A stretch of DNA of 64,000 bases, taken from positions 76,314-140,313 of the forward strand of contig LSRX01001218.1 of the NCBI GenBank assembly GCA_001939145.1, given 5' to 3'. The stretch comes from Symbiodinium microadriaticum. Lineage: Eukaryota > Sar > Dinophyceae > Suessiales > Symbiodiniaceae. The notes beneath the pieces are model-generated. The model made no database searches. It saw nothing but the letters and a program-made list of their open reading frames with translations, and was not told the DNA's origin. A program made the translations under genes and the position numbers. Positions 40,801 to 49,740 of this stretch are shown here, one piece after another; positions within the stretch are counted from its first letter, which is position 1; every line of letters begins with the position of its first letter.

Positions 40801-43545
40801 GATAGATCAGGTCTGCTTATTGCTGCCGGACTTGATACCCGCACCAACATCGACATCTATATCAGAGACATGCCATGGGCATTACCTGATGATATCTTTG
40901 TCGAGGTCGGGCATGGCGACCTTGTGCAATTTGTGCCAGCGCAACAACCAGTCGCTGTCGTGGCGTCGCTTGCCGATATGCTCTCAGCACCCACTCACTG
41001 GCGATACGCTGCCCCTGCCCTTGATGATTTCCTTTGGGACACCTGGGTCGTACATGATGAAGGGGCTTTTCGTCATCAAGTGCGGCCGGAACGACGGCAA
41101 CACAGCAAGCAGGACATCGCTGCCAGGTTAAGCATCTTGCCACACGATTTAGTCGTGCAGCTTCCCAAGCCTAGAATCCAGGACTTCTGCAGGCGAGGCC
41201 AAATCACTATGCACGTCCTGTATGCAGTCTGGGCTCCAGGCTGTCCCAATGCTGACGCGCTCAGCGAGGCGGTGTGCTTTGTTGATCTGCGGCCCGTCCT
41301 CAGTGGCTTGTATGTTGCGCGATGCCCTGGATATCTTTTTGACGTGCGCGCGCTCCTGCTTCGATTTGCAGGTCGGTGCCCAGCTGGGATGCATGTTCAT
41401 GCTGAACGAAGGGGTTCTCTTCTTCCTCCGACTGAGCAAGCACTCCCTGTCACCAACGGAGATGTTATCACCGTCTTTGTGCTGCCGGACGCCATTGTCC
41501 ACGACTGGAGCAACGATGGCGGAGGCCCTCCAGGCCCCCCAATGCCTCCTGGCCCCCCAGGCCCAAGAGGGTCTAATGATGGCCGCACAGCGACTCATGC
41601 TGTTCCACCCGCTGCCGCGGAACAACCATGTTCTGCCGGGCCTGTAGCCGGCACAGGGGGCTACGATGTGTCCTCGGCCTCCTTGCGTCAGTCTGCTGCT
41701 CGGAGCCGATGTGGCGGGAGTGTTGGCGGGCTTCTTGGCTTGATTTTAGCCTGCTTACCAGTCTTTACTTCTGCCGGGCCAAGCCGGGCGACTCATGGCA
41801 TTTCCCTATGGGTTGACCCGTCCGCCGTTGTTCAGGGAGAAGGTCCCTTAGCTACACCATGCCTGCAAGAGCCTGCTAAACACGGCTTCGAGGGTCGCTG
41901 GCCCCTGCCTACGCCGTGTCGAGCTCCTATGACTGTACCACTCCTCGAGCTGTCTGGCCCTATCGGGCCAACGCTCCTTGAACAGGCCGTTGAGCAGACA
42001 CAGGGATACGCTTTCTGGGAGACCCTCACTCTCCTCGAGGCCCTCCTTGACCATTTCGCACCAAAGGCCGTCGTCGCCCAGAAAGCCCGACCGATCCGAC
42101 TGTGCGGCGCTGTCTGCCGCCCTTTCGAAGGCAATGGCCTGCGTGATGTCTTCGTTCTTGCCGGAGTCCACTGGCAGACCCTTGCCCTCCCCGCCAGTCT
42201 CGATCCTATCCAACTCCACCACACAGGACCTATTATGCTGGGAAGCCTCCGTTTGCCTTTCTCCTTCGAGGAGCTTCAATGTCTGCTTGATGTGCCATGC
42301 AGCATTGCGTCCCCTGGCGAGGCCCTTCGGTGTGTGAAAGGCCCTTCAGCCTGGAAGCTTTTTGGACATGGAGTTGCCACTGCCAATTTCGTTGGGCCTG
42401 TCCTTCATTGCTTCACCGACGGCTCCTTCACCCCCCCATTAGGTACTAGACCCGCTAAGATTGGGTGGGCTTGTATCTTTGTTGATCCGGTGAGGCCTAG
42501 TTTTGGGGTTATTTCCGGAGGCAGGCCGAGCTGGCTCCCCGAAGCAGCCGAACCCCCCTCGGCATTCGTTGGGGAATGCCTCGCCCTGGTTGCGGCCATG
42601 CGGGCATGTGGCACTGTACTACGACACCGACCTGTCGTCGTCTGCGTTGACTGCACCGCCGCACTAGGGATTGTATCCGGACAAGCCGCTGGTCAAAGCC
42701 ATGGAATTGCTGGCATCTTACGTAGCATTGGCTCGTTTGCGAGAGCCGCGGCCTTGCATGCGCCTGTGTTCCAGCACGTAAGGGGCCATCAGGGCTCCCT
42801 TTTCAACGAGGTTGCCGATGTTGTTGCCAAGAGTGCAGCCGACGGAACCCACCATGGCGGCTGGCTCGACCCTCCATGTGTGTCTCCCTTATGGTGGGAC
42901 AACGGGGGTAGAGCCCTAGATTGGGCTGGGCTCATTTTGCAGTGTTTACAAGGCCACCCGGGTATGCCCCATGTCGGGCGAAACCTTGCCCCGCCCACTG
43001 ACCCTGCCGGCCTTTCACAGCTCCAGTGCATTGAGCCCTTTATGCCTTTCTGCTCACAACCAAGGCATATCGGCGAGGCTACCGGCACTCTGCAGCTCAC
43101 TCTTGCCACATACAACGTGCTTTCTCTGTGTGGCTCCGCCTTTGCCGATAACTGCCAGGCTGGCCTTGCCTTTGTTCCTGCCAGACCGGCTCTCCTTGCC
43201 TCCACGCTTCATTCCAGTGGCGTCACTTGCGGGACTGCAAGAGGCCCGCACCGAAGCCGGCAGACTCAGCACCGATGGCTTCACACGTTTCTGTTCTGGA
43301 GCCGAAAAAGGTCAGTTTGGTGTCGAGCTCTGGTTCAAGACCGGCCACACAGTTGTCTCTGGATGCGGGCACCAGACTGCCTTAGTATCATTCCTGCCGA
43401 ATGCCTTCACTGTGCTTCATGCGGACCCAAGGCGAATCTTCGTCCTTTTCTCCTCTGCCAGTATCCGGATTTTGTTCGCCTCCCTACATGCCCCACATCG
43501 TGGTGCAGAGGCGCACATCCTTGCCGGCTGGTGGGCCGAAACTAA
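34888..43545 (+). CDS. LINE ORF2: four-module protein with RNase H and endonuclease start
   Basis: Open from the ORF1 stop to TAA 43543-43545, in the ORF1 frame. No ATG occurs before 35665, so translation may need readthrough of the TAG, or start internally. Residue numbers below count from 35074, the first TTG codon. The N-terminal 400 residues include hydrophobic stretches (FFVTLQSLLLLALLRMLI) and an in-frame duplicated word RERDRSVA. Residues about 415-2145 hold four divergent modules separated by S/D/E- or P-rich linkers. The RNase H (about 2440-2595) shows FTDGS, GECLAL, VCVDCTAAL and HVRGHQGS...NEVADVVAK, that is, the D-E-D-H/D set. TYNVLSL at about 2677 is the first motif of the exonuclease-endonuclease-phosphatase fold; after about 43215 the true frame is +1 and the last 110 codons are out of frame. 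Confidence 0.85.
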   Translation, partial: SDSPGKASRFPLLESSISGCFGYSVWRCVLEGEWFSRGYPRLDHSDVSERIVQYALGDAVQILAFISETGCRDFLTRCCLNGLSWNCPNPSFGLGALGECFSSPRCLRHLSHLGHLCGSTEAQYCLLDCNFVFFQPRSSLQRNVAGRERDRSVALGCPPALSIDFYDQSGRDFPCPCLRTRPRIPFDFGLRSLASGFPLSISRGFGYVPLERERDRSVARGCPPIGSLPQILVWLISVGERFAAFFVTLQSLLLLALLRMLIRAAPGSASPLARGLCFPAAANTDGLALSFRCLQVSSGKVSGHGPLPVNKRAVPICKKRAVCSIPLARCVAWLGLCSLPVQVWAAPKGLAEAVSHVADFVAAAPGGNEASRPQEDTDPEPFPLRQAVSHGQAESLVEAHDSEAVSHLPGIAVRPQVQVHAHAEVTLTPPAMLPPDPGEHTGLTPSEPCREDPLLGPLGELALDAAEVETTGPGVALDVPVILAAAGYRIAHATAGVLFPSHVGALEGQVRSASADMLCECGDQLTPVYPQVAPGFATFVASPAWFAEAKLVVAFLDARAVRGQAFAIVLSFPTTVQEINRVAGLSSVAAHDIFVSGQPLPLDEHVEVALPTGSLIRMLPPGSKPLWAAPLAFALWHPHYWPSGALVPRTRDSACALVLHSSGKYLYGRFCSDDWANQNGIASLVGVPLAEVRMQAADPAEMLPYVYRGAPVRGVIAVFERRPERDNQGRQLPYVVFLDSRPLGFDFNFVVCEQLSLSIDWLLQYLQQPPPAGWRLVVKGGQRQQDRVDFFPGEVLILGFQRCAEDAEEQPESEAGFSSDPEQDADSDSGGGHGSDSSTRSRSRDHTSEPHSKSEDRSYQGLFTPPDDSKHLSHMQRDALPFAELGPLSSLAAAASSGALQVQAITVKCCLRLLQSLKPVAPYVKCRVPDFSGQESAVPRRNDGGGRTLPSLPALRDIGDRSPRRPVAPEFCVTPQSPVPAVPLPTVRALFAVLIEGYWPEFVPLTLPVPCDIAWAMSELQTHRLPVTKRLCPKLVPVPFQPAPGFAIFLAAPRWPKAEVEVLLDCRSFSGQLHAAFLPPVVNAALLRSKAGIAWWRNAAVWIEPYVRPAQGDEAIRLYPGSVVVFLESESPPPLLGDLATMLRSGDCWDHLAPMPFLFDPALWILSDEGAFRFAIEGARPRRFVLAHVLEYDPSRLVAIAPEPPIRDFCDQGATTDAVLIVSQRVPIDRAWGSGACIVVIDQRPLLLGVTWTFVNNGLFSIGRFAADLPRRCPPGYQLAFTGALPVAGTDSLRVADATCLVVEFVPMLPPRRIDASSSPSSGSWVSTLRSSDDDSTSSGSSSSESDSGPPAGPPPPRPSPASRQLHRSAQVALTAVVLATCPLPLEAHGLTESRPICVAEVMPGHLIPESWLHAAIALAIFWYAWRALRAVSCKVADDPSFGDGVHWMMNCLCTATRLLQTPHFAMPRDLARLLQRDDFEDGLEDLPPQEAAVTFAILAPEYAPEFVTVTLQLPCTWGEAEPFLPPARATGPNVRFPHLFPAAQQHIPGFVLLTAAPRWDPHANVVCLNSIDIDGRVFAVFAPSYVDREGLCRIAALPSGLDYDVFVEGDDQPMARDYEVHLSQGMQVVFVEAGQVPTGGHALPVLLLSPANWDETFAFPEPALYDSYCIATAARHALCSCDFGRPWRVKRNIASTVGLAHQRFHVLPANPPVRDIAIQGVKCRTLLAACTCGRQEDNCQAFFVDLRPIREGLKLRHCNGFALDLDLLVETLSAEAPPGWRAQISDSPASFGGRVFLSPGAVLTVDYVPTSGPVDAAAGDRQEGGSQDPSEVVSSDTATLDTQGSSTGQDIEQDSVPPVVESSDDTDITLGPALRSRSFLILGQDFTPELIQIALPAPTPVFDALASVSAARKSRDRLCLPQLLPVAPQPSGSHALILAMPSWQLDGAYIAFDLSTHDGRVFALQVCNRVDRSGLLIAAGLDTRTNIDIYIRDMPWALPDDIFVEVGHGDLVQFVPAQQPVAVVASLADMLSAPTHWRYAAPALDDFLWDTWVVHDEGAFRHQVRPERRQHSKQDIAARLSILPHDLVVQLPKPRIQDFCRRGQITMHVLYAVWAPGCPNADALSEAVCFVDLRPVLSGLYVARCPGYLFDVRALLLRFAGRCPAGMHVHAERRGSLLPPTEQALPVTNGDVITVFVLPDAIVHDWSNDGGGPPGPPMPPGPPGPRGSNDGRTATHAVPPAAAEQPCSAGPVAGTGGYDVSSASLRQSAARSRCGGSVGGLLGLILACLPVFTSAGPSRATHGISLWVDPSAVVQGEGPLATPCLQEPAKHGFEGRWPLPTPCRAPMTVPLLELSGPIGPTLLEQAVEQTQGYAFWETLTLLEALLDHFAPKAVVAQKARPIRLCGAVCRPFEGNGLRDVFVLAGVHWQTLALPASLDPIQLHHTGPIMLGSLRLPFSFEELQCLLDVPCSIASPGEALRCVKGPSAWKLFGHGVATANFVGPVLHCFTDGSFTPPLGTRPAKIGWACIFVDPVRPSFGVISGGRPSWLPEAAEPPSAFVGECLALVAAMRACGTVLRHRPVVVCVDCTAALGIVSGQAAGQSHGIAGILRSIGSFARAAALHAPVFQHVRGHQGSLFNEVADVVAKSAADGTHHGGWLDPPCVSPLWWDNGGRALDWAGLILQCLQGHPGMPHVGRNLAPPTDPAGLSQLQCIEPFMPFCSQPRHIGEATGTLQLTLATYNVLSLCGSAFADNCQAGLAFVPARPALLASTLHSSGVTCGTARGPHRSRQTQHRWLHTFLFWSRKRSVWCRALVQDRPHSCLWMRAPDCLSIIPAECLHCASCGPKANLRPFLLCQYPDFVRLPTCPTSWCRGAHPCRLVGRN
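35325..35562 (+). repeat. In-frame direct repeat in ORF2
   Basis: A roughly 40-base word starting GCGCGAAAGAGACAGATCGG stands at 35325 and again at 35520, exactly 195 bases (65 codons) apart. Both copies encode RERDRSVA-x-GCPP. Confidence 0.8.
36320..41510 (+). repeat. Four divergent copies of a roughly 325-residue protein module in ORF2
   Basis: Approximate copies: 36320-37290, 37840-38820, 39360-40330, 40520-41510. Shared landmarks in order: PGF-x-hhh-AAP-x-W (APGFATFVASPAW, APGFAIFLAAPRW, IPGFVLLTAAPRW, SHALILAMPSW); G-x-x-F-A-h then A-G-L/I (VRGQAFAIV, DGRVFAVFA, DGRVFALQV); a G-(S/D)-x-h-x-F-h-P turn; DEGAFR in copies 2 and 4; h-R-D-F-C or h-R-D-I; F-h-D-x-RP (FLDSRP, VIDQRP, FVDLRP, FVDLRP); and PPGW-type ends (PPAGWRL, CPPGYQL, APPGWRA, CPAGMHV). 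The copies are roughly 20-30% alike by eye. I know no named domain. The hydrophobic-strand pattern suggests small beta-rich (ubiquitin-like?) folds, which is inference. Confidence 0.7.
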
Positions 43546-46500
43546 GAGGCTTCTCGAGAAATTCGCTTCTAAAGGGGTCGCTTACCTGCTCGGTGACTTC
43601 AATGCCGCTGTTGGGTCCCTCACTTCCCGTTCTGTCGGTGACTTGTCGGCCGACATCCAGGATGATCCGGGTGACCAGCTGCATGACACATTGCATCGCT
43701 TCTCGCTTTGGCTACCCTCTACTTTCCAGGGAGTGCACTTTGGCCCAAGTGGCACTTATATCCAGAAGAGAAATCAGGCCGAAAGTCGGAACGACTATGT
43801 TGCGATCCCAGACTACCTTGATCAGTGCCGCATCCACTCCTGGGTCGAACCTAGCATCCACGCTGGACAGCCTGTGATTGACCACATTGCGGCACTCGTC
43901 AGTGTTCAAGCACGCATTGCCGCTGTGTCTAGTAATGCACCGGGTAGGCGAGCCAAGGTCGATGTAGGCTTTCTCAACACCCCAGCCGGGAAGGAACAGG
44001 CTGCTCACATCCTTGAGAGTATGCCCAGCATCCCCTGGAATGTGAGTCCAGACGCGCACGCAGCCTTAATTACCTCCCACATTCAGCGTGGGTTTGAAGG
44101 TTCTGCGTCCAGCAAGCCCTCCCGTCCTCGTCATCCGTATCTCTCTCCCGAGACTTGGAGCTTGCAAAAGCGCGTCGCGAGCCTACGTCGACAGCTCACT
44201 CGGCTACGCTGCGCCTTGCGCTTTCACGAAATCGCCGCTGCTTTTGCTTCGCTCCGTGCCGGCCACGGGGGTCCCCTGCGTCAGATGTGGTGTTCAGGAT
44301 GGACGAACAGAGCCATCTTGTCTATCGGATGCTTGGGGCGAAGCCTTTCCTCAACCTCTAAAGACCTGCGGGCTGGATGCAAGGCTGATCGGGCTGCTTA
44401 TCTAAGTGGGCTCGCTGACTCTGTTGACGGCGGTGGTCATCAAGCCCATGACGACCTCCGACGGCTGTTATGTAGGAGAAAGAAAAGGCCTTTTGCCCCT
44501 GACGTTCTCCCACAGCTTCTCGACGAGCAGGGAGCCCTGTGCGAGGATGGGGAAGCCACGATTGCAAGGTGGCGTCGGCATTTTAGCCAACTTGAAGGAG
44601 GGGTTGCCATGGCACCAAGTGCCATTGCGGCACTTGCCCCACCTCCTGCCCCAGTTTTTCCCGACATTCCTTTCGCGGACTTCCCGGCACCCTCCGATCT
44701 TTTGTGTGCGATCCTGCATGCCAAAACCGGCAAGGCATGTGGCCCGGATGGCATCCCTGCTGAGCTAGGGCGCTCTCAACCTGCCGCACTCCAGCAGATC
44801 CTTCTGCCGCTTCTCCTAAAAACCGGCCTCCTTTGTAGGGAACCCCTGGGATTTAAGTCTGGGATCCTCACCTGGCTCTACAAAGGGCGTGGACCCAAAG
44901 TTGACTGTGGTTCATACAGAGCGATTATGCTCCTCTCAGTCGTTGCTAAGACGTTTCATCGCGCATTTAGGCCGGCCATTTACCGCTTTTTTGAGCAGCA
45001 TTCAATGCCGATACAGCTCGGTGGAAAAAAGAACGCCACGGTTCTGTTTGGATCCCACATTAGTCGGGCTTACGGCAAGTGGTGCGCGGCCAATTCTGTC
45101 TCTACGGCCATCCTCTATGCGGATGTTTCCGCCGCATATTATAGTGCAGTGCGCGCCCTCACAGCACGTCGCGACTGTGCTGACAAACATGCCAGCTTCC
45201 GGCACCCGGATCCTGAAGTGCAGCTGCAGCTGGAGAAGCCGAGCGCATTGAGCCAAGGGGGGGCTACCGAGTGGCTCCAAGCCCTAACACATGATCTCAA
45301 TGATCGGACTTGGATGACGCTCAGTACCGACGATACGCCTGTCTTAACGACACAAGGCTCGAGGCCTGGATCGTCGTGGGCCGACCTCTTCTTCGGCGTC
45401 ACTGTCCCCGGAATTCTGGCCGTCCGGGACCAAATGCGGAAAGAGGCTCCTAAGGTTGCCCAGGCCGTTGTAGTTAGTTGGGATGGGTGGAAAGGTTTCT
45501 TTGAACCCCCGCCTTCTGTGCAGCCGTCCAGTGCACAGGTGACCCTCGATGATGTCGTGTGGGCCGATGATTTAGCCTCTTACCTCGGCATACCTTGCCC
45601 CGAGGAGGCCGCGTCGCTGGTTGGACTTGAAGCTTCGCTCCTGAACGATTCGTTCAGAAGCTACGGCTACTCCCTTTCCTTTGGTGTTTCCAAGACCGCA
45701 GCCATCGTCCAGCTAAGGGGGCCCGGTGCCCGTGCTGCTAGAAGGAAGCTGTTTTCAGTTAAAGGCGGGATCCCCATTTTGTCTGAAACAGGACCTGCCG
45801 AAAACCTCCCACTTGTGCCTGTCTACAAACACCTCGGTGTTAGAGTCACTGCGAACAACAGTCTCCTTCCTGAGATAAAGCAGAGAGTTGCAGCTGCCTG
45901 GGTCTCTTTCCGCCAAGGGAAGACAAAGGTGTTTCGTTCCAAGCGGCTCAGCCTTGAAAGAAAAGGGGCCATTTTGGCATCCCACGTCTTGTCCAAGCTG
46001 ACCTTTGGCTGCGGTTCGTGGGGCCCCCTACGCCAAGGTGAGATGACACTGTTTGCCAGAACAGTCATCTCAATGTACCGGCAATGCCTTGGACTTGCTT
46101 ATGCCGATGACCAGCATGTCACCACTGCCACGATTTGTGCCCTCGTCAAACAAGCTGACCCCTCGACCCTGCTGTTGACTGAGCGCCTCCGTTATGCGAT
46201 ACAGCTTGTCGCCAATGGACCCGACGCCCTCTGGGCACTTGTCAAAGGAGATGCCAACTTCATGTCAGGCATGCGTGAGGCCTTCACATGGCTTTACGGC
46301 TGGATTCGTGCCACCACCCAACTCCCTGACCCTGCGTCCGACTGGGAGCCTTGGGCCCGGCTCATGACGTCCAGGACTGGTCGGTTTGGAGGGCTCATCA
46401 AGAGGGCAAAGGCCCTCGAAACTGTCAGGGTTGCTAGCTTCGCCGCGTTACAGGCGTTGCTCCGATCCCTGTGCCAGATTGGCGGCTGCTCTCTCGTCAC

Positions 46501-47425
46501 TGCACGCAGCGATCTCGACAGGCCTGAGCGGTACCAAGACGCTTGCTTGATCTGTCGCATTGCCTTCCCAACCCGGGCGTCCTGGGCTGTGCATGCTGCC
46601 AAAAAGCATGGGTATCGTGCCCCGGCGACTTTGCTGTCACAAGGGCTCGAGAAACCCTTGTGTCTGGGGTGTGGTCGCTTGTATGCCAACCACCACAGAC
46701 TTCGGCGCCATTTACTACATTCGCAGCCCTGTCGTACTGGCTGGGGGAGTTTCCACCCACATGGTCCAGTTTGCGGCGAGTTGCATGTACAGGCGCCCCC
46801 GGTCCAGGTTGAAGGTACCGAGTGTCGTGAGGTTAGGCCTGATCCTACTTATACGCACCCAGGGGTAATCGATGCCCTTCTTGCCCTCAGCCCTCCAGAC
46901 CCTGACAGCGTCTGGCATGCCTTGCTTGACTTTGCCGAACCCCTCGACGTCCTTCAGCAGTCCCTCCGAGATTGGGCTGCCCATCCCGAGGCTCCCCCGT
47001 CTGCATGTGGCCTCGCTGAGGACGCTTGCCTGCTTCTCGATCCCGAACTGTGGTGTGATGATTTCCGTAGAGGCAAGCGAGGGGTCCAGGGTTTTGCCGC
47101 CTGTGCTGAACTGCAATCCCCCTCTGACTGCAAGCTCAATTTTGTTCTGACTGGGGTGTCCGCTGTGTTCAAGGTTGATGACCCTCCGCTCCCGGAGTTT
47201 GTGTATCCCTTTCGTCACAGTGTTCCTCTTGCGACAGCTCGCCGTCACCTCGACTGGCTTGAGCAGGCCTGCGACACCTTCAGCACCTTTCTTTCTACCT
47301 CCCAGCTTTCGCCGGTGTTCCTCGAAGCCTCTCCGAGAGCGCTTTCCTGTCTGGAACCTGTCACGGGTTGGGCTTTGGGGGCTGGACTTGCCCGTCGTCC
47401 TGGCGGTCTCGGCTCTCCCATTTAA
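42971..47425 (+). CDS. LINE ORF3: endonuclease (rest), reverse transcriptase, zinc fingers
   Basis: The frame opens with an ATG at 42971, but protein homology starts near residue 80, after ORF2's TYNVLSL, so the natural product is probably a fusion with ORF2. Endonuclease motifs: GLQEAR (residue about 85), GDFNA (205), SRNDYV (275), VIDHIA (300). Reverse transcriptase (about 585-1020): [29 protein letters not shown], motif [10 protein letters not shown] (715), motif [13 protein letters not shown] (797), motif C WADDLA (863), and VYKHLGV after it. All catalytic aspartates are present. At about 1190 and 1230 two fingers, [22 protein letters not shown] and [20 protein letters not shown], have C-x2-C-x12-H spacing. 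The roles are target-primed reverse transcription by nicking and cDNA synthesis. The stop is TAA 47423-47425. Confidence 0.88.
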   Translation: MSGETLPRPLTLPAFHSSSALSPLCLSAHNQGISARLPALCSSLLPHTTCFLCVAPPLPITARLALPLFLPDRLSLPPRFIPVASLAGLQEARTEAGRLSTDGFTRFCSGAEKGQFGVELWFKTGHTVVSGCGHQTALVSFLPNAFTVLHADPRRIFVLFSSASIRILFASLHAPHRGAEAHILAGWWAETKRLLEKFASKGVAYLLGDFNAAVGSLTSRSVGDLSADIQDDPGDQLHDTLHRFSLWLPSTFQGVHFGPSGTYIQKRNQAESRNDYVAIPDYLDQCRIHSWVEPSIHAGQPVIDHIAALVSVQARIAAVSSNAPGRRAKVDVGFLNTPAGKEQAAHILESMPSIPWNVSPDAHAALITSHIQRGFEGSASSKPSRPRHPYLSPETWSLQKRVASLRRQLTRLRCALRFHEIAAAFASLRAGHGGPLRQMWCSGWTNRAILSIGCLGRSLSSTSKDLRAGCKADRAAYLSGLADSVDGGGHQAHDDLRRLLCRRKKRPFAPDVLPQLLDEQGALCEDGEATIARWRRHFSQLEGGVAMAPSAIAALAPPPAPVFPDIPFADFPAPSDLLCAILHAKTGKACGPDGIPAELGRSQPAALQQILLPLLLKTGLLCREPLGFKSGILTWLYKGRGPKVDCGSYRAIMLLSVVAKTFHRAFRPAIYRFFEQHSMPIQLGGKKNATVLFGSHISRAYGKWCAANSVSTAILYADVSAAYYSAVRALTARRDCADKHASFRHPDPEVQLQLEKPSALSQGGATEWLQALTHDLNDRTWMTLSTDDTPVLTTQGSRPGSSWADLFFGVTVPGILAVRDQMRKEAPKVAQAVVVSWDGWKGFFEPPPSVQPSSAQVTLDDVVWADDLASYLGIPCPEEAASLVGLEASLLNDSFRSYGYSLSFGVSKTAAIVQLRGPGARAARRKLFSVKGGIPILSETGPAENLPLVPVYKHLGVRVTANNSLLPEIKQRVAAAWVSFRQGKTKVFRSKRLSLERKGAILASHVLSKLTFGCGSWGPLRQGEMTLFARTVISMYRQCLGLAYADDQHVTTATICALVKQADPSTLLLTERLRYAIQLVANGPDALWALVKGDANFMSGMREAFTWLYGWIRATTQLPDPASDWEPWARLMTSRTGRFGGLIKRAKALETVRVASFAALQALLRSLCQIGGCSLVTARSDLDRPERYQDACLICRIAFPTRASWAVHAAKKHGYRAPATLLSQGLEKPLCLGCGRLYANHHRLRRHLLHSQPCRTGWGSFHPHGPVCGELHVQAPPVQVEGTECREVRPDPTYTHPGVIDALLALSPPDPDSVWHALLDFAEPLDVLQQSLRDWAAHPEAPPSACGLAEDACLLLDPELWCDDFRRGKRGVQGFAACAELQSPSDCKLNFVLTGVSAVFKVDDPPLPEFVYPFRHSVPLATARRHLDWLEQACDTFSTFLSTSQLSPVFLEASPRALSCLEPVTGWALGAGLARRPGGLGSPI

Positions 47426-47496
47426 TTCATTTCCAGTTTCACCGAATTCATCTGCTAGGAGCGCGTCCGCAGGACTCCAAGCTCGCGGAAGAAGAA

Positions 47497-48229
<733 letters not shown>

Positions 48230-48230
<1 letters not shown>

Positions 48231-48425
48231 AAACCCTAAAACCCAAATCGCAAATCCCCAAACCCGAATCCCTAAACCCCAGATCCCTAAAACCTTAAAT
48301 CCCTAAAACCCTAAGCCCGAATCCCTAAACCTTTGAATCGCTAAACACTAAACCCTAAACCCTAAATCTCCACCCCTAAAGCCTAAACCTAAACCCTTAA
48401 ATCCCTAAATCCCTTACGCAATACC
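48230..48425 (+). repeat. CCCTAAA/CCCTAAAT array
   Basis: Variant heptads with many ATCCCTAAA and CCCGAAT forms. Confidence 0.75.
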
Positions 48426-48799
48426 GGCCTCTAAAGCAGCGAGCTGGCCGGCAGCGATGTCCCACCAGCCTCGAAAAGCGAGACGTACCCAAAAACGTTT
48501 GGCAACCTAGGGTTTAGGCTTTTAGGGTTTTGGGCTTAAGGTTAGGGTCCAGGGTTCTGGGTTTGGGGCTGGCAAAAGATTCCTTTAAAGGGCTCCGTTA
48601 AAGGGTACCAACAAGGGTTACCAATATCGGGGCCCTTAATGATTTGAATCGGGCTCCTTCTGGCTTCCTTTACAAGGCATCTATACGGGTTCTAAGTTTG
48701 GGGTTCGGGGGCCTGCATAAGAACTCCTTTGAGCAACTATCGGATTCTATAAAGGTTGCTGAAGTGGCTCGGTAATCGGGGATGTAAGGCATGCGGGGT

Positions 48800-48920
48800 G
48801 GACGAGGAGGGAGGGAGAGAGAGAGAGAGAGACAGCAAAAAAAAACTTGAGAAAAGGAGCCACAGAGAGAGAGTGAGAGAGAAGCAGAGAGAGCGAGAGA
48901 CGGAGAGGGAGAGCGCAAGA
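48800..48920. repeat. GA-rich simple repeat
   Basis: GAGAGAGAGAGAGACAG-type purine tract. Three overlapping frames on the minus strand (S/L-rich) are repeat translations. Confidence 0.8.
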
Positions 48921-49072
48921 CAGAACAATCGACGACACCAGGCGAGACATGCGAGGCTTCAGAGGTTTGTTGCAGCGGGTAGGCCCTAAGCGCTAAACCC
49001 TAAATCCGAGCCCAAAACATTCCTATGGGAAATGACATCAAGATATTTTGCAGTTGATTTGGTCCATACGTG

Positions 49073-49203
49073 GAGGATTGTGCGACTTAGTAAGTAAGGT
49101 TGCAACTTACAAGTAGCTCAAGTGGGTTTACCAGCGGTAAAAAAGTATAGCTTGTCAATTTGTTTATATCCCCCAACTACTGCAGTGGGTCCCATGATCC
49201 TGT
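49073..49203 (+). mobile_element. Inverted-repeat element, family I, copy 3
   Basis: Starts AGGATTGTGCGACTTAGTAA and ends GTGGGTCCCATGATCC; core differs from the other copies. Confidence 0.6.
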
Positions 49204-49259
49204 CATAGTAAAGTACCGCGTCCTTCAGGGTTTTGTAAAGCTCAGGTATCAGAGATCAG

Positions 49260-49740
49260 CACTCTCCGGATTTAGGGTTTAGGATCTACGGTTTAGGGTT
49301 TGCTCTAGAAGCTCTCGGGTCAATGGTGATTGAGGGTTTTGGGGTTTCTGATGTTGCTTACAAGGAAGCCGGAGCCCTCGGTTGGGGCACCGACTGGCGC
49401 CAGTGTTCATCTCCGCCACGGGGTTCCCACCCTAGGAGGTCGCTTGTGCGGGACAGGAAAAATGGGAGGACCCTAACCCCTAAACCCTAAACCCTAAACC
49501 GTTTAGGGCTTAGGGTTTAGATTATCACAAACTACAGCAAAGTAGGGTTTAGGAGTTCAGGGTTTCGGACTTTGGGCTCGGGAGTTGGACTGTTGTGCTG
49601 CGGGTCACAAAAAGCGATGTGGGGCAGCGTGTCCCAAAAATTACATGCTGAACCAAAATTACTTCACAAGTGAAATCAGGGGCGGGACTGCCAGAAAGAA
49701 CTCGACCCTAGGCGTTTGCCCTAAGTGCTCTGGCCAGCAA
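49260..49740. other. Gene-free interval
   Basis: TTTAGGG pieces at 49270-49300 and 49500-49550 and a short CCCTAAA tract at 49475-49500. Nothing else recognised. Confidence 0.4.

Larger units (their letters stand above)
33513..47496 (+). mobile_element. Giant LINE-like non-LTR retrotransposon, nearly intact (about 14 kb)
   Basis: The order is a 5-prime leader of about 240 bases, ORF1 (coiled coil), TAG, ORF2 (four tandem modules, RNase H, start of endonuclease), +1 frame change, ORF3 (rest of endonuclease, reverse transcriptase, zinc fingers), and a 3-prime leader of about 70 bases. The element has no long terminal repeats. It starts directly after TATG repeats and ends in TATG/TA repeats, so its target or its tail is microsatellite-like. 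Coding GC content is visibly higher than in the flanks, and the heptads and MITEs that fill the flanks are absent inside it, suggesting a recent insertion. About 14 kb is roughly twice a usual LINE. The N-terminal two thirds of ORF2 has no counterpart in standard LINEs. Confidence 0.85.
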
